DNA of 64,000 nt from Oscillospiraceae bacterium (GTDB lineage Bacteria > Bacillota > Clostridia > Oscillospirales > Oscillospiraceae), in contig JAGBBD010000031.1 of the NCBI GenBank assembly GCA_017938625.1, positions 1-64,000 of the forward strand, in the 5' to 3' direction. The position numbers and the translations under genes are program-made. Numbering within the stretch: the first letter of the stretch is position 1; each line of letters opens with the position of its first letter. The notes beneath the pieces were generated by a model that was not told the DNA's origin, made no database searches, and worked only from the letters and a program-made list of their open reading frames with translations. Of this stretch, positions 50,836-63,200 are shown piece by piece.

Positions 50836-53622
50836 ATGGAATACAAGCAGACACTGAACATGAACAAGTCCGGCTTCCCCATGCGCGCAGGATTACCTGC
50901 CCGTGAGCCCGGTATGCTGGAGAACTGGCAGCAGCTGGATCTTTACAACGAGCTTCTGAAAAAGAACGAAGGCAAGCCCAGCTTTGTGCTGCATGACGGC
51001 CCTCCCTTCTCCAACGGCTATATCCACATGGGTCATGCGCTGAACAAGACTCTGAAGGATTTCATCACCCGTTCCCATGCCATGATGGGTTACTACACCC
51101 CCTATGTTCCCGGCTGGGATAACCACGGCCTGCCCATTGAGCGCGCCATTGAAAACTCCAAGAAAAAAGTCAACAGGAATATGACGGTTCCCGAATTCCG
51201 CGCCGCCTGTGAGGACTTTGCCGAGGACTTCATCCAGAAGCAGATGGCAGGCTTCAAGCGTCTGGGCGTTGTGGGTGACTGGGAAAAGCCTTACCGCACC
51301 ATGGACAAGCACTTTGAAGCACAGGAAGTCAAGGTCTTTGGCAGAATGTTCGACAAGGGCTTTATCTATAAGGGTCTGAAGCCTGTTACCTGGTGTCCCT
51401 TCTGTGCCACCGCTGTGGCAGAAGCCGATATCGAGTATAAGGACGATCCCTGTACCTCTGTGTATGTCAAGTTCGCCGTGCAGGACGATCTGGGCAAGCT
51501 GGCAGGCTTCGATCTGAGCAAGACCTACTTCGTCATCTGGACTACCACCATCTGGACGCTGCCCGGCAACATGGCCATCTGCCTGCACCCCAGAGACAGC
51601 TATGTGCTGGTCAAGGCTGAAAACGGCGAGACCTATATCATGGCAGAAGCCCTCATGGAAAAGACCATGAAGGTTGGTGGCTTTGAAAACTACGAGGTGC
51701 TTGCTACCTATCCCGGCGCCTTCTTTGAGAATATGCTGGCAAAGCATCCCTTCCTGGACAAGACCTCCCGTCTGGTCTATGCCGAGTATGTCACCATGGA
51801 TTCCGGTACGGGCTGTGTCCACACGGCTCCCGGCTTCGGTGCTGACGACTACCAGACCTGCATGCGCTACGGTATGGAACTGGTGGTGCCCGTGGATGAT
51901 TACGGCAAGCACACCGACTATGCAGGCAAGTACGCAGGGCTCAAGACAGAAGAATCCAACCCTGTCATTCTGGCGGATATGAAGGAAAGCGGCGCGCTGT
52001 TTGCGTCCGAGGAGATCATCCACTCCTATCCCCACCATGACCGCTGCAAGAAGCCTGTGATCTTCCGTGCCACCCCCCAGTGGTTCTGCTCTGTGGAAAG
52101 CTTCAAGGATCAGGCTGTGGAAGCTATCGAGAACGTCCAGTGGTTCCCTGCATGGGGCGGCGACCGAATGGTCAGCATGATCCGTGAGCGTGCCGACTGG
52201 TGTATCTCACGTCAGCGCCGTTGGGGTCTGCCCATCCCCGTGTTCTACTGCAAGGACTGCGGCAAGCCTGTTTCCAACCCCGATTCCATTGCCAAGATCT
52301 CCAAGCTCTTTGACGAGCACGGCTCTAACATCTGGTTTGAGAAGGACGCCATGGAGCTGATCCCCGAAGGCTTCACCTGCCCCCACTGCGGCGGCAAGAC
52401 CTTCGACAAGGAGACCGATACGCTGGACTGCTGGTTCGACTCCGGCTCCACTCACTTTGCTTCTCTCATGAAGGATACTCCCGATCTGTGGCCTGCCGAT
52501 GTATATCTGGAAGGCGCAGACCAGTACCGCGGCTGGTTCCAGTCCTCTCTGCTGACCTCTGTCGGCGCGCTGGATCGCGGTGCTCCCTTCCGTCAGGTCC
52601 TGACCCACGGCTGGGTCGTGGACGGCCAGGGCAGAGCCATGCACAAGAGCCTTGGCAACGGTGTGGATCCTGCCGACCTCATTAAGGACTTCGGTGCCGA
52701 CATTGTCCGTCTGTGGGCTGCTTCCTCCGATTATCATGCAGACGTGCGCTGCTCCACGGAGATCTTCAAGCAGATCGCCCAGAACTATCTGAAGTTCCGC
52801 AATACTGCCAAGTACTGTCTGGACAATCTGGTGGACTTCGATCCGGACAACCTTGTGGCACCTGCCGATCTGCAGGAACTGGACAAGTGGGCGATCACCA
52901 ATCTGAATGCTCTGATGGAAAAGGCATATAACGCTTATAAGAACTATGAGTTCCATGTGATCACCCACGCGGTCAACGATTTCTGCGTGGTGACCCTGTC
53001 CTCCCGTTATCTGGATATCATCAAGGATCGTCTGTACTGTGACGGCAAGGACTCCCTCAGCCGCCGCAGCGCCCAGACTGCCCTGTATCTGATCCTGGAT
53101 GCCATGACCAAGCTCTTTGCGCCCATTCTGGCATTCACCTGTGACGAGATCTGGCTGGCAATGCCCCATAAGGCAGAAGACGATGCCAGAAATGTCCTGC
53201 TCAACGAGATGGCAAAGCCCTATGCCGACTACGCTCTGGACGAAGCCGCCATGGCGAAGTGGGATGTGCTCTTCCAGCTGCGCGGCGATGTGAACATCGC
53301 TCTGGAGGCTGCCCGTAACGATAAGCGCATCGGTAAGGCTCTGGAGGCCCATGTGACCCTCAATGCCTGCGACGATGCTGCCAAGGCTGCTCTGGAGACT
53401 GTGAAGGATCTGGATCTGGTGTCCGTCCTGCTGGTGTCCTCCGTGGACATGGGCGAGTGCGACGGTATTGCCGGTACTGCTTTCCCCGGTCTGAAGGTCA
53501 ATGTGGAAGAAGCAAAGGGCACCAAGTGCCCCCGCTGCTGGATGCATTCCCAGCAGGCTGACGCAGAGGGCCTGTGCCCCCGCTGCGCCAAGGTCATGGA
53601 AACCATCGAAGTGGAAGTGTAA
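50836..53622 (+). CDS. ileS: isoleucyl-tRNA synthetase
   Basis: A 928-residue class I synthetase; ATG at 50836 behind GGAGGC. HIGH is present as HMGH in NGYIHMGHALNK, and KMSKS appears as MHKSLGN after HGWVVDGQGRA. The editing CP1 domain lies between. The C-terminal zinc finger is CPRCWMHSQQADAEGLCPRC. It charges tRNA-Ile with isoleucine. Expression is controlled by the T-box upstream. The KMSKS Met-His variation is somewhat unusual. Confidence 0.95.
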   Translation: MEYKQTLNMNKSGFPMRAGLPAREPGMLENWQQLDLYNELLKKNEGKPSFVLHDGPPFSNGYIHMGHALNKTLKDFITRSHAMMGYYTPYVPGWDNHGLPIERAIENSKKKVNRNMTVPEFRAACEDFAEDFIQKQMAGFKRLGVVGDWEKPYRTMDKHFEAQEVKVFGRMFDKGFIYKGLKPVTWCPFCATAVAEADIEYKDDPCTSVYVKFAVQDDLGKLAGFDLSKTYFVIWTTTIWTLPGNMAICLHPRDSYVLVKAENGETYIMAEALMEKTMKVGGFENYEVLATYPGAFFENMLAKHPFLDKTSRLVYAEYVTMDSGTGCVHTAPGFGADDYQTCMRYGMELVVPVDDYGKHTDYAGKYAGLKTEESNPVILADMKESGALFASEEIIHSYPHHDRCKKPVIFRATPQWFCSVESFKDQAVEAIENVQWFPAWGGDRMVSMIRERADWCISRQRRWGLPIPVFYCKDCGKPVSNPDSIAKISKLFDEHGSNIWFEKDAMELIPEGFTCPHCGGKTFDKETDTLDCWFDSGSTHFASLMKDTPDLWPADVYLEGADQYRGWFQSSLLTSVGALDRGAPFRQVLTHGWVVDGQGRAMHKSLGNGVDPADLIKDFGADIVRLWAASSDYHADVRCSTEIFKQIAQNYLKFRNTAKYCLDNLVDFDPDNLVAPADLQELDKWAITNLNALMEKAYNAYKNYEFHVITHAVNDFCVVTLSSRYLDIIKDRLYCDGKDSLSRRSAQTALYLILDAMTKLFAPILAFTCDEIWLAMPHKAEDDARNVLLNEMAKPYADYALDEAAMAKWDVLFQLRGDVNIALEAARNDKRIGKALEAHVTLNACDDAAKAALETVKDLDLVSVLLVSSVDMGECDGIAGTAFPGLKVNVEEAKGTKCPRCWMHSQQADAEGLCPRCAKVMETIEVEV

Positions 53623-53634
53623 AGTGCAATAGAC

Positions 53635-53668
53635 AGATTGCCACAGCAGACCGCTGTGGCAATCTGTA
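53635..53668 (+). terminator. terminator after ileS (ATTGCCAC-type hairpin)
   Basis: AGATTGCCACAGC (53635-53647) pairs with GCTGTGGCAATCT (53653-53665), followed by a short T stretch. The arms share the sequence of the ATTGCCAC repeat family, suggesting a repeat re-used as terminator. Confidence 0.6.
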
Positions 53669-53693
53669 TTTGATTTATGAAAGAGTGAGCTTT

Positions 53694-55799
53694 ATGAACA
53701 GAACAATATCTCTGCTGCTGACTGCGCTTTTGCTGCTGACCATATGCCCCGTGACTGCCTTTGCTTCCGGCGAGGGCGCGGATGCCTGCCTGCACGAAAA
53801 CACGGGAAGTGTCTATCTCGCCCAAGCGGATGAGATGCACCTGTGGAGGCAGGTGTGTGAAGACTGCGGCGAAGTTCTTGATGAGATCCTTCTGGACTGT
53901 GAGGATGGCGATGAGGATCTTTACTGTGACCTTTGCTCCAACGCAGTCTCCTGCATGCATATGGATATCAGCAGTGGATACGAGTGTCTGCAGAACGGCA
54001 ATCATGTCCTGCGGGATATGTGCGATATTTGCGGTGAATATTGGGATGTGGATACAGGTGTGTGTACCGACACGGACGGCGATCTGTACTGCAATGTGTG
54101 TCTGGGCAGGATCCCCTGCAATCATCCGCAGATGGAGTTCCGTGTGGACTATCGGTACAACTATGACGGTACCCACACGGAGATCACCGGCTATGTCTGT
54201 ATGGTCGCTGCCTGCGGAGCGCTGCTGGATACCACACAGGTCACTTCCTCCTGTCTTGACTATGACCGCAATGATATCTGCGACCAGTGCGGCACAAAGA
54301 ATTTCTGCACTCATGTAGATGAAAACAGCGATGGTGTGTGCGACAAGTGCTACGGCAGTGCACCTTGCAAGCATACCGACAAAAAGCAGACCGTGCGGAT
54401 AGAGCATGTGGCAAATCAAGGTCATGTTGTATCGACCCAATGGAGCTGCGTCTGCGGCGAAAGCGCGGTGATTTTGGACGCACAGGTCTGCTCCGATGAA
54501 GATGCCGATGCCAAGTGCGATGTCTGCGGCGCTGCTATGGCAGCGTGTGTGCATAAAAACACCACCTGCTATGCACGTTGGGAGGGTGAAAGCACCCATG
54601 TGATGGAGGTCTATTGCCTCGACTGCGGCGAGGATATCTTTGATGGCAGTGTGCAGGAAAGCTGCACCGATGCAGACTTGGACGGTGTGTGCGAGCTCTG
54701 CGGCAACGGCACTGCCTGTGAGCATCTTGTTATGGAAGATGTGATCAAAACATATGCAGCGCTGGAGGATGGAACACACAACGTGTTCGTGCAAAACTGC
54801 TGCATCTGCGGAAAGCTTGCCAATGAGGTGCTCACAGAAGCCTGCACCGATGAAAACGCCGACGGCAAGTGTGATCGGTGCAAATACGAAATGACCAAGA
54901 CTCCGGTAAAAACCACCGTGGCAGGCTCCAATATGAATTTGGGCAACGAGCTGCAGGTCAACTTCATCGTCAACAACCCTGTGGAGGGCGACTATGTTGC
55001 CTATATCCATCAGGACACCGACGACGAAGGCGGCGTGGTCTATGAGATCCCGGGGGAAGAATGGGAAGCCTTCGGCACGACCCGTCAGAAGATCGCCATC
55101 CGTGTCCGCGCCATGGAAATGACCGATACCTTGACTCTGACCATCAAGGACGCTGACGGCTATGACATCATCGATGCTTACGCCACCTCTGTCCGCGACT
55201 ATGCCGCAAAGGCACTTACGGCAGCTTCCTCCACCGCTCAGATGAAGACGCTGGTGGTGGACATGGTGAACTACGGTGCAGCGGCACAGACCAACTTCAA
55301 GTATAAGGCAACCGATCTTGCCAACAACCAGCTGACCGACGCTCAGAAGGCTCTGGCAACTCCCGGCGTCACCTGCGTCAACAACCAGATCAAGGGCACC
55401 AACAACCTGGGCGCCAACCTGGCTCTGGATGACTGCATTTTGCTCAACGTGTTCTTCTCCGGCTTCAAGACCAGAGACGTGGCAAAGACCTACGCAAAGG
55501 TCACCTTCACCAACTGGAAGAATGAAGCCAAGGAAGTCATCATCCCCGGCAGCGAGTTCAGTATGTACGGTACCGCTGACCGCTACAAGGTCACCATTGA
55601 CGACATCGTGCTGGCAGATGCCTACTGCCTGGTCACTGTGGAAGTCTATGACGAAGGCGCGGCAGAGCCCTTCGCCTATGGCGCAGACTCCGTGGAAAGC
55701 TACGCAAACCGCGGCTCCGCCACCGCAGCTGCTCCTCTGTACAATGCCATCATGAAGTTCGCAACTTCCGCCAAGGCATACCTGCTGAGCAGACAATAA
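53694..55799 (+). CDS. secreted protein with Cys/Asp-rich metal-binding-like repeats
   Basis: A 701-residue protein, ATG at 53694 (AGAGTGAG upstream). Signal peptide about 1-26. Residues about 30-405 hold a repeating unit with a Dx(D/N)xDG-type acidic loop followed by CDxC: DGDEDLYCDLC, DTDGDLYCNVC, DENSDGVCDKC, DEDADAKCDVC, DADLDGVCELC, DENADGKCDRC. Each unit also carries a His in CxH or CKH pairs. The Asp loops look like calcium loops and the Cys pairs like zinc knuckles. From about 405 the rest is a beta-rich region with biased codons. No LPXTG. Function unknown. Confidence 0.75.
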   Translation: MNRTISLLLTALLLLTICPVTAFASGEGADACLHENTGSVYLAQADEMHLWRQVCEDCGEVLDEILLDCEDGDEDLYCDLCSNAVSCMHMDISSGYECLQNGNHVLRDMCDICGEYWDVDTGVCTDTDGDLYCNVCLGRIPCNHPQMEFRVDYRYNYDGTHTEITGYVCMVAACGALLDTTQVTSSCLDYDRNDICDQCGTKNFCTHVDENSDGVCDKCYGSAPCKHTDKKQTVRIEHVANQGHVVSTQWSCVCGESAVILDAQVCSDEDADAKCDVCGAAMAACVHKNTTCYARWEGESTHVMEVYCLDCGEDIFDGSVQESCTDADLDGVCELCGNGTACEHLVMEDVIKTYAALEDGTHNVFVQNCCICGKLANEVLTEACTDENADGKCDRCKYEMTKTPVKTTVAGSNMNLGNELQVNFIVNNPVEGDYVAYIHQDTDDEGGVVYEIPGEEWEAFGTTRQKIAIRVRAMEMTDTLTLTIKDADGYDIIDAYATSVRDYAAKALTAASSTAQMKTLVVDMVNYGAAAQTNFKYKATDLANNQLTDAQKALATPGVTCVNNQIKGTNNLGANLALDDCILLNVFFSGFKTRDVAKTYAKVTFTNWKNEAKEVIIPGSEFSMYGTADRYKVTIDDIVLADAYCLVTVEVYDEGAAEPFAYGADSVESYANRGSATAAAPLYNAIMKFATSAKAYLLSRQ

Positions 55800-55847
55800 G
55801 ATAATTCAATGTAGGGCGGCCAGACCTCTGCCCGCCGCCTACTAACG

Positions 55848-55879
55848 ACAAAAAAGACCCCCTTGGGGGTCTTTTTTGT
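55848..55879 (+). terminator. terminator after the Cys/Asp repeat protein
   Basis: ACAAAAAAGACCCCC (55848-55862) pairs with GGGGGTCTTTTTTGT (55865-55879). A perfect stem with two-base loop. Confidence 0.85.
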
Positions 55880-56246
55880 TTAGGTAATAGGTAATGGTGA
55901 ATGGTGAATAGGTGAAGTGTCGGCTGTGCCGACAGATTGGAAATAGCAGTACGTACAACGCTTGTCATTGCGAGGAGGGTTTGTAAAACCCGACGTGGCA
56001 ATCTCATGGCTGTTTTTTAGATTGCCACGGTCGCTAACGCTCCTTGCGACTCGCTAAGAGCCGCGCTTTGCGCGGTTGCTCGCTTGCATGCGCCTGCGGG
56101 CGCGATCGCAATGACATCCTGTGGCTGGCAGTGCGTACCGTGCCGTAGGGGCGATCTGTGATCGCCCGCTGCAGGCGGTTGCGTGTTGGTGGGCAGTTCG
56201 TCTTTTTTCGTAGGGACACCCGTCCTCGGGTGTCCCTGGACAGACA
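55880..56246. other. repeat-rich spacer
   Basis: No gene seen. The part 55964-56116 is an inverted pair of the ATTGCCAC / GTCATTGCG family with a GC-rich middle. Then GGGGCGATCTGTGATCGCCC (about 56149-56168) and AGGGACACCCG-TCCT-CGGGTGTCCCT (56212-56237) are further hairpins. The latter lies just after the end of the minus-strand AraC gene. Confidence 0.5.
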
Positions 56247-57047
56247 CTATTTCCTCGGCCACTTGTTTTGCAGGGTAGCGAGGTTTTCCAGCATATGCTT
56301 TTTCCAGACCGTGGGAGTCATGCCCTCGCGGCGCAGGAAGACCTTGTGGAAATTCTTGTCATCGGTGAAGCCGGATTTATAGGCGGCTTCTTTGATGCTG
56401 TAGCCCTGCACCAGCAGATTTTTGGCTTGATGAAAGCGCACAAACTGCAGATGGTTTTGCAGGGTCGTTCCCGTGCGCTCCTTAAAGAGCCGTGACAGGT
56501 AGCTGCGATCCAGCCCCACCTGTTCTGCCAGAGATTCCACCGTGATGGGCAGCATATAAGCCTTCTGGATATAGTCGATCACATACTGCACATAATCACA
56601 CTTTGGCTCATTATCATCCAGCAGGGCAGAACGCAGCAGAAGCAGATCCGCGGCAAGGTCATAGGCGGTGTGGGGGCTGAATTGGCGCAGAGTCCGCAGA
56701 TGGGGCAGCTGATCGTCGCCGATATCCAGCACCCGGGGCAGCTCCGCGAAACGATGGGAAAGAGAGCCTGTGAAACCCACCCAGATAAAGTCATAGATAT
56801 CCGATTTGCCGATGGTATAGGAGGTGTGGTCATCCAGAGGGATAAAGAAGATCTGCCCTGCATGGACAGGGTAAGACGCATCCTTGGTCACAAGGGTGAA
56901 CTCCCCTCTTTGCACATAGAAAACCAGCATATGATAGCGCTGTTTTTCCCATACCGGTGAAGCCTCCCAGTCGGTCACCCATCCTGCCAAAATGGGGTTG
57001 ATGTCCATAAGATGCTGATTGATCAGGTTCTGTGTGCATTGGCGCAT
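56247..57047 (-). CDS. AraC-family regulator
   Basis: A 266-residue protein, ATG at 57047 behind GGAGGG. The N-terminal cupin-like sensor (YPVHAGQIFFIPLDDHTSYTIG) precedes the C-terminal double HTH (ESLAEQVGLDRSYLSRLFKERTG; IKEAAYKSGFTDDKNFHKVFLRREGMTP). It is divergent from the large secreted protein at 57248 with 200 bases between, so it probably controls that gene in response to a sugar or oligosaccharide (inference). Confidence 0.87.
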   Translation of the reverse strand: MRQCTQNLINQHLMDINPILAGWVTDWEASPVWEKQRYHMLVFYVQRGEFTLVTKDASYPVHAGQIFFIPLDDHTSYTIGKSDIYDFIWVGFTGSLSHRFAELPRVLDIGDDQLPHLRTLRQFSPHTAYDLAADLLLLRSALLDDNEPKCDYVQYVIDYIQKAYMLPITVESLAEQVGLDRSYLSRLFKERTGTTLQNHLQFVRFHQAKNLLVQGYSIKEAAYKSGFTDDKNFHKVFLRREGMTPTVWKKHMLENLATLQNKWPRK

Positions 57048-57247
57048 GGGCGTCCCTCCTTGTCTTTGTCACATTCTAACACACAGGTCGTTTTCATGGC
57101 AAGAAGTTGTCACAAACAGACACTTATTTCTGAGCCGAGGTGGTAGAAAAAAGAAAAAGATTGATGTAACATTGTAGCATAAGCCAATGCTTTTATGCAC
57201 AAAGCGTAAGCAAAACCCAAGCCCCTAATACGAAGGAGGAATATCAC

Positions 57248-60200
57248 ATGATGAAACGGATGCTCAGTCTGCTTCTGGCTGTGATCATGATCCTCGGCGT
57301 GCTGCCTGTGTCTCTGGCAGCGGAAGCCGAGCCGGAAACAGTCAATGCCATTGAGATCGACTTCAAGGAATTTGCTAAGGAAGCTGCCAAGCAGGACTTC
57401 TGGCAGGTGCTTGATACCATTACGACCTCAGACGGGTATGAGACCAAGATCATCGGTAACTACGTCAACACCCAGGGCACCAACATGACTGCCGAAACGA
57501 AGGCAGCCTATGATGAGATGCGCACTTGGATGGCACAGACGCAGGACTGGGTCATCGATGAAGAGCGCTCCTCCTTCAAGGACATGGGCGGCAACCGCCT
57601 GTATCTCTGCGCGGATGAAGATGTGGCATGGGGCGTTTGCCACAATGTGTATTACTATAACTTTGCAGACGGCAGAAGCTCTCTGGCTCTGGATGTGACC
57701 GCACAGCAGGCTGGCTGGTACAGTCTGGACATGGTGCTGGAACAGGTGAAGAAAGGATCTTCCTATCCTGTGGACAAGGGTCTGGATGATCTCAACCGGG
57801 GATACTTCTCCATCATCGTCAACGACCGCACGGTCTGCGCCGAGTATAGCTTTGCAGGCGCAGAGCTGGTCAGTCCCTCCTTCGGCGCTGTGTATCTCAA
57901 TGAAGGTGTCAACGATCTGGAGATCAAGGCGGTCAAAAACTATGTGGGAAACACCGTGGCGACCCCTCAGTATGCCTGTAAGCTGCAGTCTGTGACTCTG
58001 ACGCCTCTGGCAGCGTGGGAGGTCAAGCAGACCAAGGAACTGGAAGTGGACATTGCTCAGTTCCTGCCTTACGGCACCACCGTTTCTCCCGAGACCCATG
58101 AGGCTGTGGTCTCCGACGGGGATCTGGCTGAGGCAGCCATCCGGGAGGACGGCATCCTTGTGATCAAGGGTATCGAGCCGGGTGATGTGACCATCGACAT
58201 TCTGGAAGACGGCGAAAGCGTCTTTGCCATGGATGTGACCGTGCTGGAATATATCCGCCCTCACTATGACTATGTGCCCCTTGTTATGGACTTTATGGCG
58301 TTTGCCAAGGCAGCTCCCGGGCAGGACTGGTGGCAGGGGCTGAGACAGTCTACGGTGGACGGCATCAAGTTTATCGGCGGCTCCAGAACAGACTACTCCG
58401 ACGCACCTACAGACAGCGAGATCGATGCCTACGAGCAGATGCTTGACTGGATGGCGGAAAACCAGAACTGGACCATCGACAGGGAAGCGCCTGCCGGTTT
58501 TGAAAAGCGCTCATCTGTCAAGCGCCTGTTTATCAACTCTTCAGATGCCGATTACGGCATCCGTTTCTACTCCTCTTTCCTCAATAAGACCGACGGCACA
58601 TCGTCTGTGCACCTTGCCATTGATGTTCCCGAGGCAGGTGACGGCTGGTATAATCTGGAGCTGGATGTGCTCAACGAGGCTGTGACCAGCAAGATCGCCA
58701 ATGTCAGCGGCACCGAGGGCAGAGGTCACGGCGATATCTATGTCAATGGGCAGAAGGTCTACGGAAACTACTTTTTTGCTGCTACCGCCGACACCCGGGA
58801 GCGTGTCTCCATGGGCGCCGTGTGGCTGAAGGAAGGCAAAAACACGGTGGAGATCAACATGATCTCCGACCATTTCGATCTGCAGGTATCGTCCAGACGT
58901 GCCATGAACCTGCGCAAGATCGTCTTTACGCCCCTGCAGGGACTTGCTCTGCGGGAGCATGAAAAGGAAGTGCTGGATCTTCGCACCACCTATCTGGCCT
59001 ACGATGCGGATCTGACCGACTGCGCGCTTGAGTATGATGAAAACATCGTCTCTGCCGCGCTGGCAGACGGCATTCTGACCGTCACTGCCCTTTCCGGCGG
59101 CAGCACCACCATCTGTGTGGGCGAGCTTTGTGAGATTCCCGTGGTGGTCGGTGCGAAGGAGAATATCAAATTTGACTTCTCCAAAGCGTCGGATCTGACG
59201 GCTTCCGGCTTTGATGCCATTGAAGACTTTGACGATCTGGAAGAAGATCATATCTACTCCGACCCCTGGTGCTTTGACGCCCTTTCCGGCGGCAGCGCCA
59301 AGTTCTCCAAGACAGCAGGTACTGCTGTGTTTACAGGCAAGGAACTGTCCTTCCGTGTGGAGGTGTCGGAGGGCGGCTGGTTCAGTCCTGCCATGACGGT
59401 GCTCCACCACGAGGCAGGCGGCAAAACCAGTGTCTATCTGGATGAATATTATCTCGGCACCATGGATACGCAGGCAGCCGCCACGGCGCTGCGCACCGAA
59501 ACTCTGCGCCCTGCTGAACTGGAGGCAGGGGAGCACACTCTGACCTTCCGGCAGGAGAGCGGAGAGCTTCGCTTCAGAAGCATGACTCTGACAGGCTGCA
59601 AAGAGCCGCAGCTGTCCATCTTTGCCAAAGCGCTTTCCGAAAAGCAGTACCGCGTTATGGAGACTTCCATCACCGCTCTGTGGAACGGCAATCTGGCAGA
59701 CGACCTGGTGGGCGCAGATTGGTCTGTGCAGGTCAGCGATGAAAGCATTCTGGAAGCGAAGATCGTGGAAGCACAGGTGGGAACCGCTCCCATGCTGCAG
59801 GTCACAGGTCTGCAGGTGACCTCCGATGCCTTCGTGACTGTTACGGCCTGTGTCCACGGTGTGGAAAGCACCGTCACCGTGCCTGTCACCGTGCTGGAAC
59901 ACGAGGCGCTGGAACGCTGTGAGATCTCTATCCTTGGTACGACCACAGGGCTGCTTCCCAGATCCGCCACCCAGAGCTTCCAATTTGATATGGTGGGTAC
60001 CGACGGCGATGTGATCTATCCCAACGAAGTGGATGTGGTATATGCCGTGTCCAATGACGGGATCGTGTCCATCGACGAGGAAAACCACACCCTCTTTACT
60101 CTTGCAAACGGTGAGGTCACGGTGGAGGTCACCGTCACCTCCGCAGGCAGGAGCTTTACACAGTCTTTTGATCTGACCGTTGCCGATGCCGGCGAAAACA

Positions 60201-63200
60201 AGCTGGAGGAAGGCTCCTCTTACTTTGAAAACGGCGACATGGGCAAGTGGTACAACTACGTTCCCACCGGGACGGAGGATGCCTTCCTTACCCATGAGAT
60301 CGCAGAAGAAAACGGCAACAAGGCGCTGAAAATGACCTTGAACCCTGCCGTCACCTATGCTTCTTCCGGCGGCAAGGGCAGCACGCTTTACATGAGCAAC
60401 GGTTATCTTGCCCAGGTCATTCCCGGTCATATTTATGAGATGACCTTTGACTTCAAGGCAGAGGGCTACAAGAAGGCAGAGGGAGCTGCAGGCGAGCTGC
60501 AGCTGATCGCCCAGATGTATGACTATGCCTCAAATGCTTGGTCTGGCGCGCTGCAGGGCGAGGTCAACACCTCCGTGCGTTACGATGCCAGTGCCGTGCC
60601 CGGTGAGTGGACGACGGTGAAAATGCGCGTCCGCGCACCCTTTGAAGGCGAAGCGCCCCTCTATGTTATGCCCACCTTTGGCTTTGACACCCATTATGCC
60701 TACGCTGCCGACAAGCAGCTGACAGGCTGGGAGGGCAGCTTCTTCTTTGATAATTTTGCCATCCGTGAGGTGGGCTTTGACCGAGTGGAAAGCGCCATCT
60801 CCGATCCGCTGGAGCAGCTGAGCATCAAGGAAACGATAACTCTGACCCCCTATACCACCACAGGCTCTGTCATCTATCTGGATGAAGGCGCTCTCGATGG
60901 CAACGTCACCATGGAAAGCTCCAATGAGGACGTGGTCAAGGTGGTGGGAAACATGGGCAGCACCACCGTGAACAATGCTCTGCTTCCCACCTTCACCGTG
61001 CAGCTGGTGGGTCTGAACGACACGGCTTATCTCAATTCCTCCTTCACCATCGGAACCGAAACGAGACAAAGCGCCTTTGAAGTCACTATGACGGATCTTC
61101 CCGAGATCATCCGTGATGTGCGCTATACCTTGGATGGCTTTGACTCTGCCGTGCTCAAAAAGGGCGAAACGGCAAAGGGCGAACTGACAGGACGCACCAC
61201 GCAGCTGACCGTCATTGAGCAGGCAGGCTTTGAGAGCCGCTACTATACCAGCTCCAACACGGATGTGGCTGTGGTGGATGTGCGCACGGGCGATGTGACC
61301 TGCGTGGGCGAAGGCACGGCTGTGATCACGGCTTACGGTCTGTATGATGGTCTTGCCAAGCAGGATACTGCCGCCATCACCGTTACCGATGATACGGATC
61401 TTGTCTCCATCTCCCTGTCTGCTACGGCAGACTATGTGGGCGTGGGCAACACCCTGCCCATTGCCGTGGAGGGCAGAAAGGCCTCCGGCGGCGTGGCAGA
61501 TATGACCCTGTACCCCGTGGCATGGACGGTGGACAAGGAAGAGCTTGCCCTCGTTTCCGAGGACGGCAAGGTGACAGGTCTTAAGCCCGGTACGGTCACC
61601 GTTACCGCTACTGTGGGCGTGATGCGCAAGGCGGTCACTGCCTCTGTGACTTTGACCGTGGCAGAAAACAGCGAACTGGCTGCAGGCGATCTGTACTTCA
61701 ACTTCCATGAAGGTCAGAGCATGCTGCTGGAGCACTACACGCTGGAAGATGACGGCATCGAGGTCAACCGGGAAAAGACCTATCTGGGCGGCACGGAGAT
61801 CAACTATAAAAACTCTCAGGCTGTCTGGATCAACACACCTGTGGGCGAGAGCTTCGTGCTGGACTTCCTCATTAAGAAGGACGGCTGGTATCATGTCTTT
61901 GCAGACGGCAGCCATTTCTATTACCTTGGCTGCAACTGCGAGATCTATGTGGACGATTCCTTTGTTGGCTATATTGACTCTTCTGCTGCCGGCACAAATT
62001 ACTCCGGCTCCGGCGGCGAGCGCAACACCATTTATCTTGAAGCCGGCAGACATACCATCGAATTCCTCGCCCTTGAAAGCGGCACCCAGATGCTGGGCAA
62101 GCTGAAGTTTGATCTGGTGGAAGATCCCAGACAGGTGGAGCTGACTCTGGCTGCCAAGGAGCAGCTGGTGGTAGGCGAGAGCACCTCCTTGGGGCTGCAG
62201 ATGCAGGACCAAAACGGCAACGACTTCTATCTGCTGGAGAGTACTGCCGCCCGGGAGTGTGACAACTGGCAGATCACCTCCATCTCCGATCCCAATGTGA
62301 TCGCAAGAGACGGCAATACCCTCACCGCTGTGGGCGTGGGCACTGCCAATGTGGTGGTGCGAGGACAGATGCTGGGTGAAAGCTTCACCAGAGAATTTGC
62401 CATCACCGTAACGGAGGGCAGCGTCATTTCTGCCGAGCTGACAGCGGAAAACACCACCGTCAAGCCGGACGCAGCGCCCTTTGCCCTGACGGTCATCGCC
62501 GCAGGTCTGGAGGGCGAGCTGGAGACCCTGCCCGAAGGCGTCAGCGTCCGCTATGAAAGCTCCAACCCCGATGTGGTCACCGTGTCTGAAGATGGCATGG
62601 CATCCGTCCACGGTGTGGAGGGAACTTCCCTCATCACAGCTGTGATCACGGAGGGTGCAAGATCCATCGAAGCCACTTTGTGGATCTCCGTCACCCACGG
62701 CAAGACCGAGCCTACCCTCTATACCTATGAGGAGCGGGAAAACGCACAGGAAAACGTGCTCAAGTATGACTGGGCATGGAATATGAAGGAAACGGCTGTC
62801 CGTGAGGCGGATATTATCATCGAGCACATTGACAGCCTCTACGAGCAGTGGATGTATGAGACATTCCCCAGAGCCACGGGCATTGCTCTGAAGAGCACGG
62901 ACTATGGTCGTATCTGCCAGTACTGCAAGACGGATCTGTTCAGCCTTTACGATGTGTATCCGTGGAAGATCGATGTGATCCACAATCCGTGGAAGATCAC
63001 CTGTCCTGTCTGCAACCGTGATTTCCCCTCCAACGACTTTGAAAGCTACTATAAGTCCGGCCTTGACGAGCACGGCATCTTCCACAAGGAAAATGCAGAT
63101 CCTCAGTATCTGGTCAACGAGCTGTACCCCGAAATGGGAGAAGGCTGGGGCGTGGATGACGGCTTCGGCTACGTTACCGGCATCAAGGATGCCAACGGCA

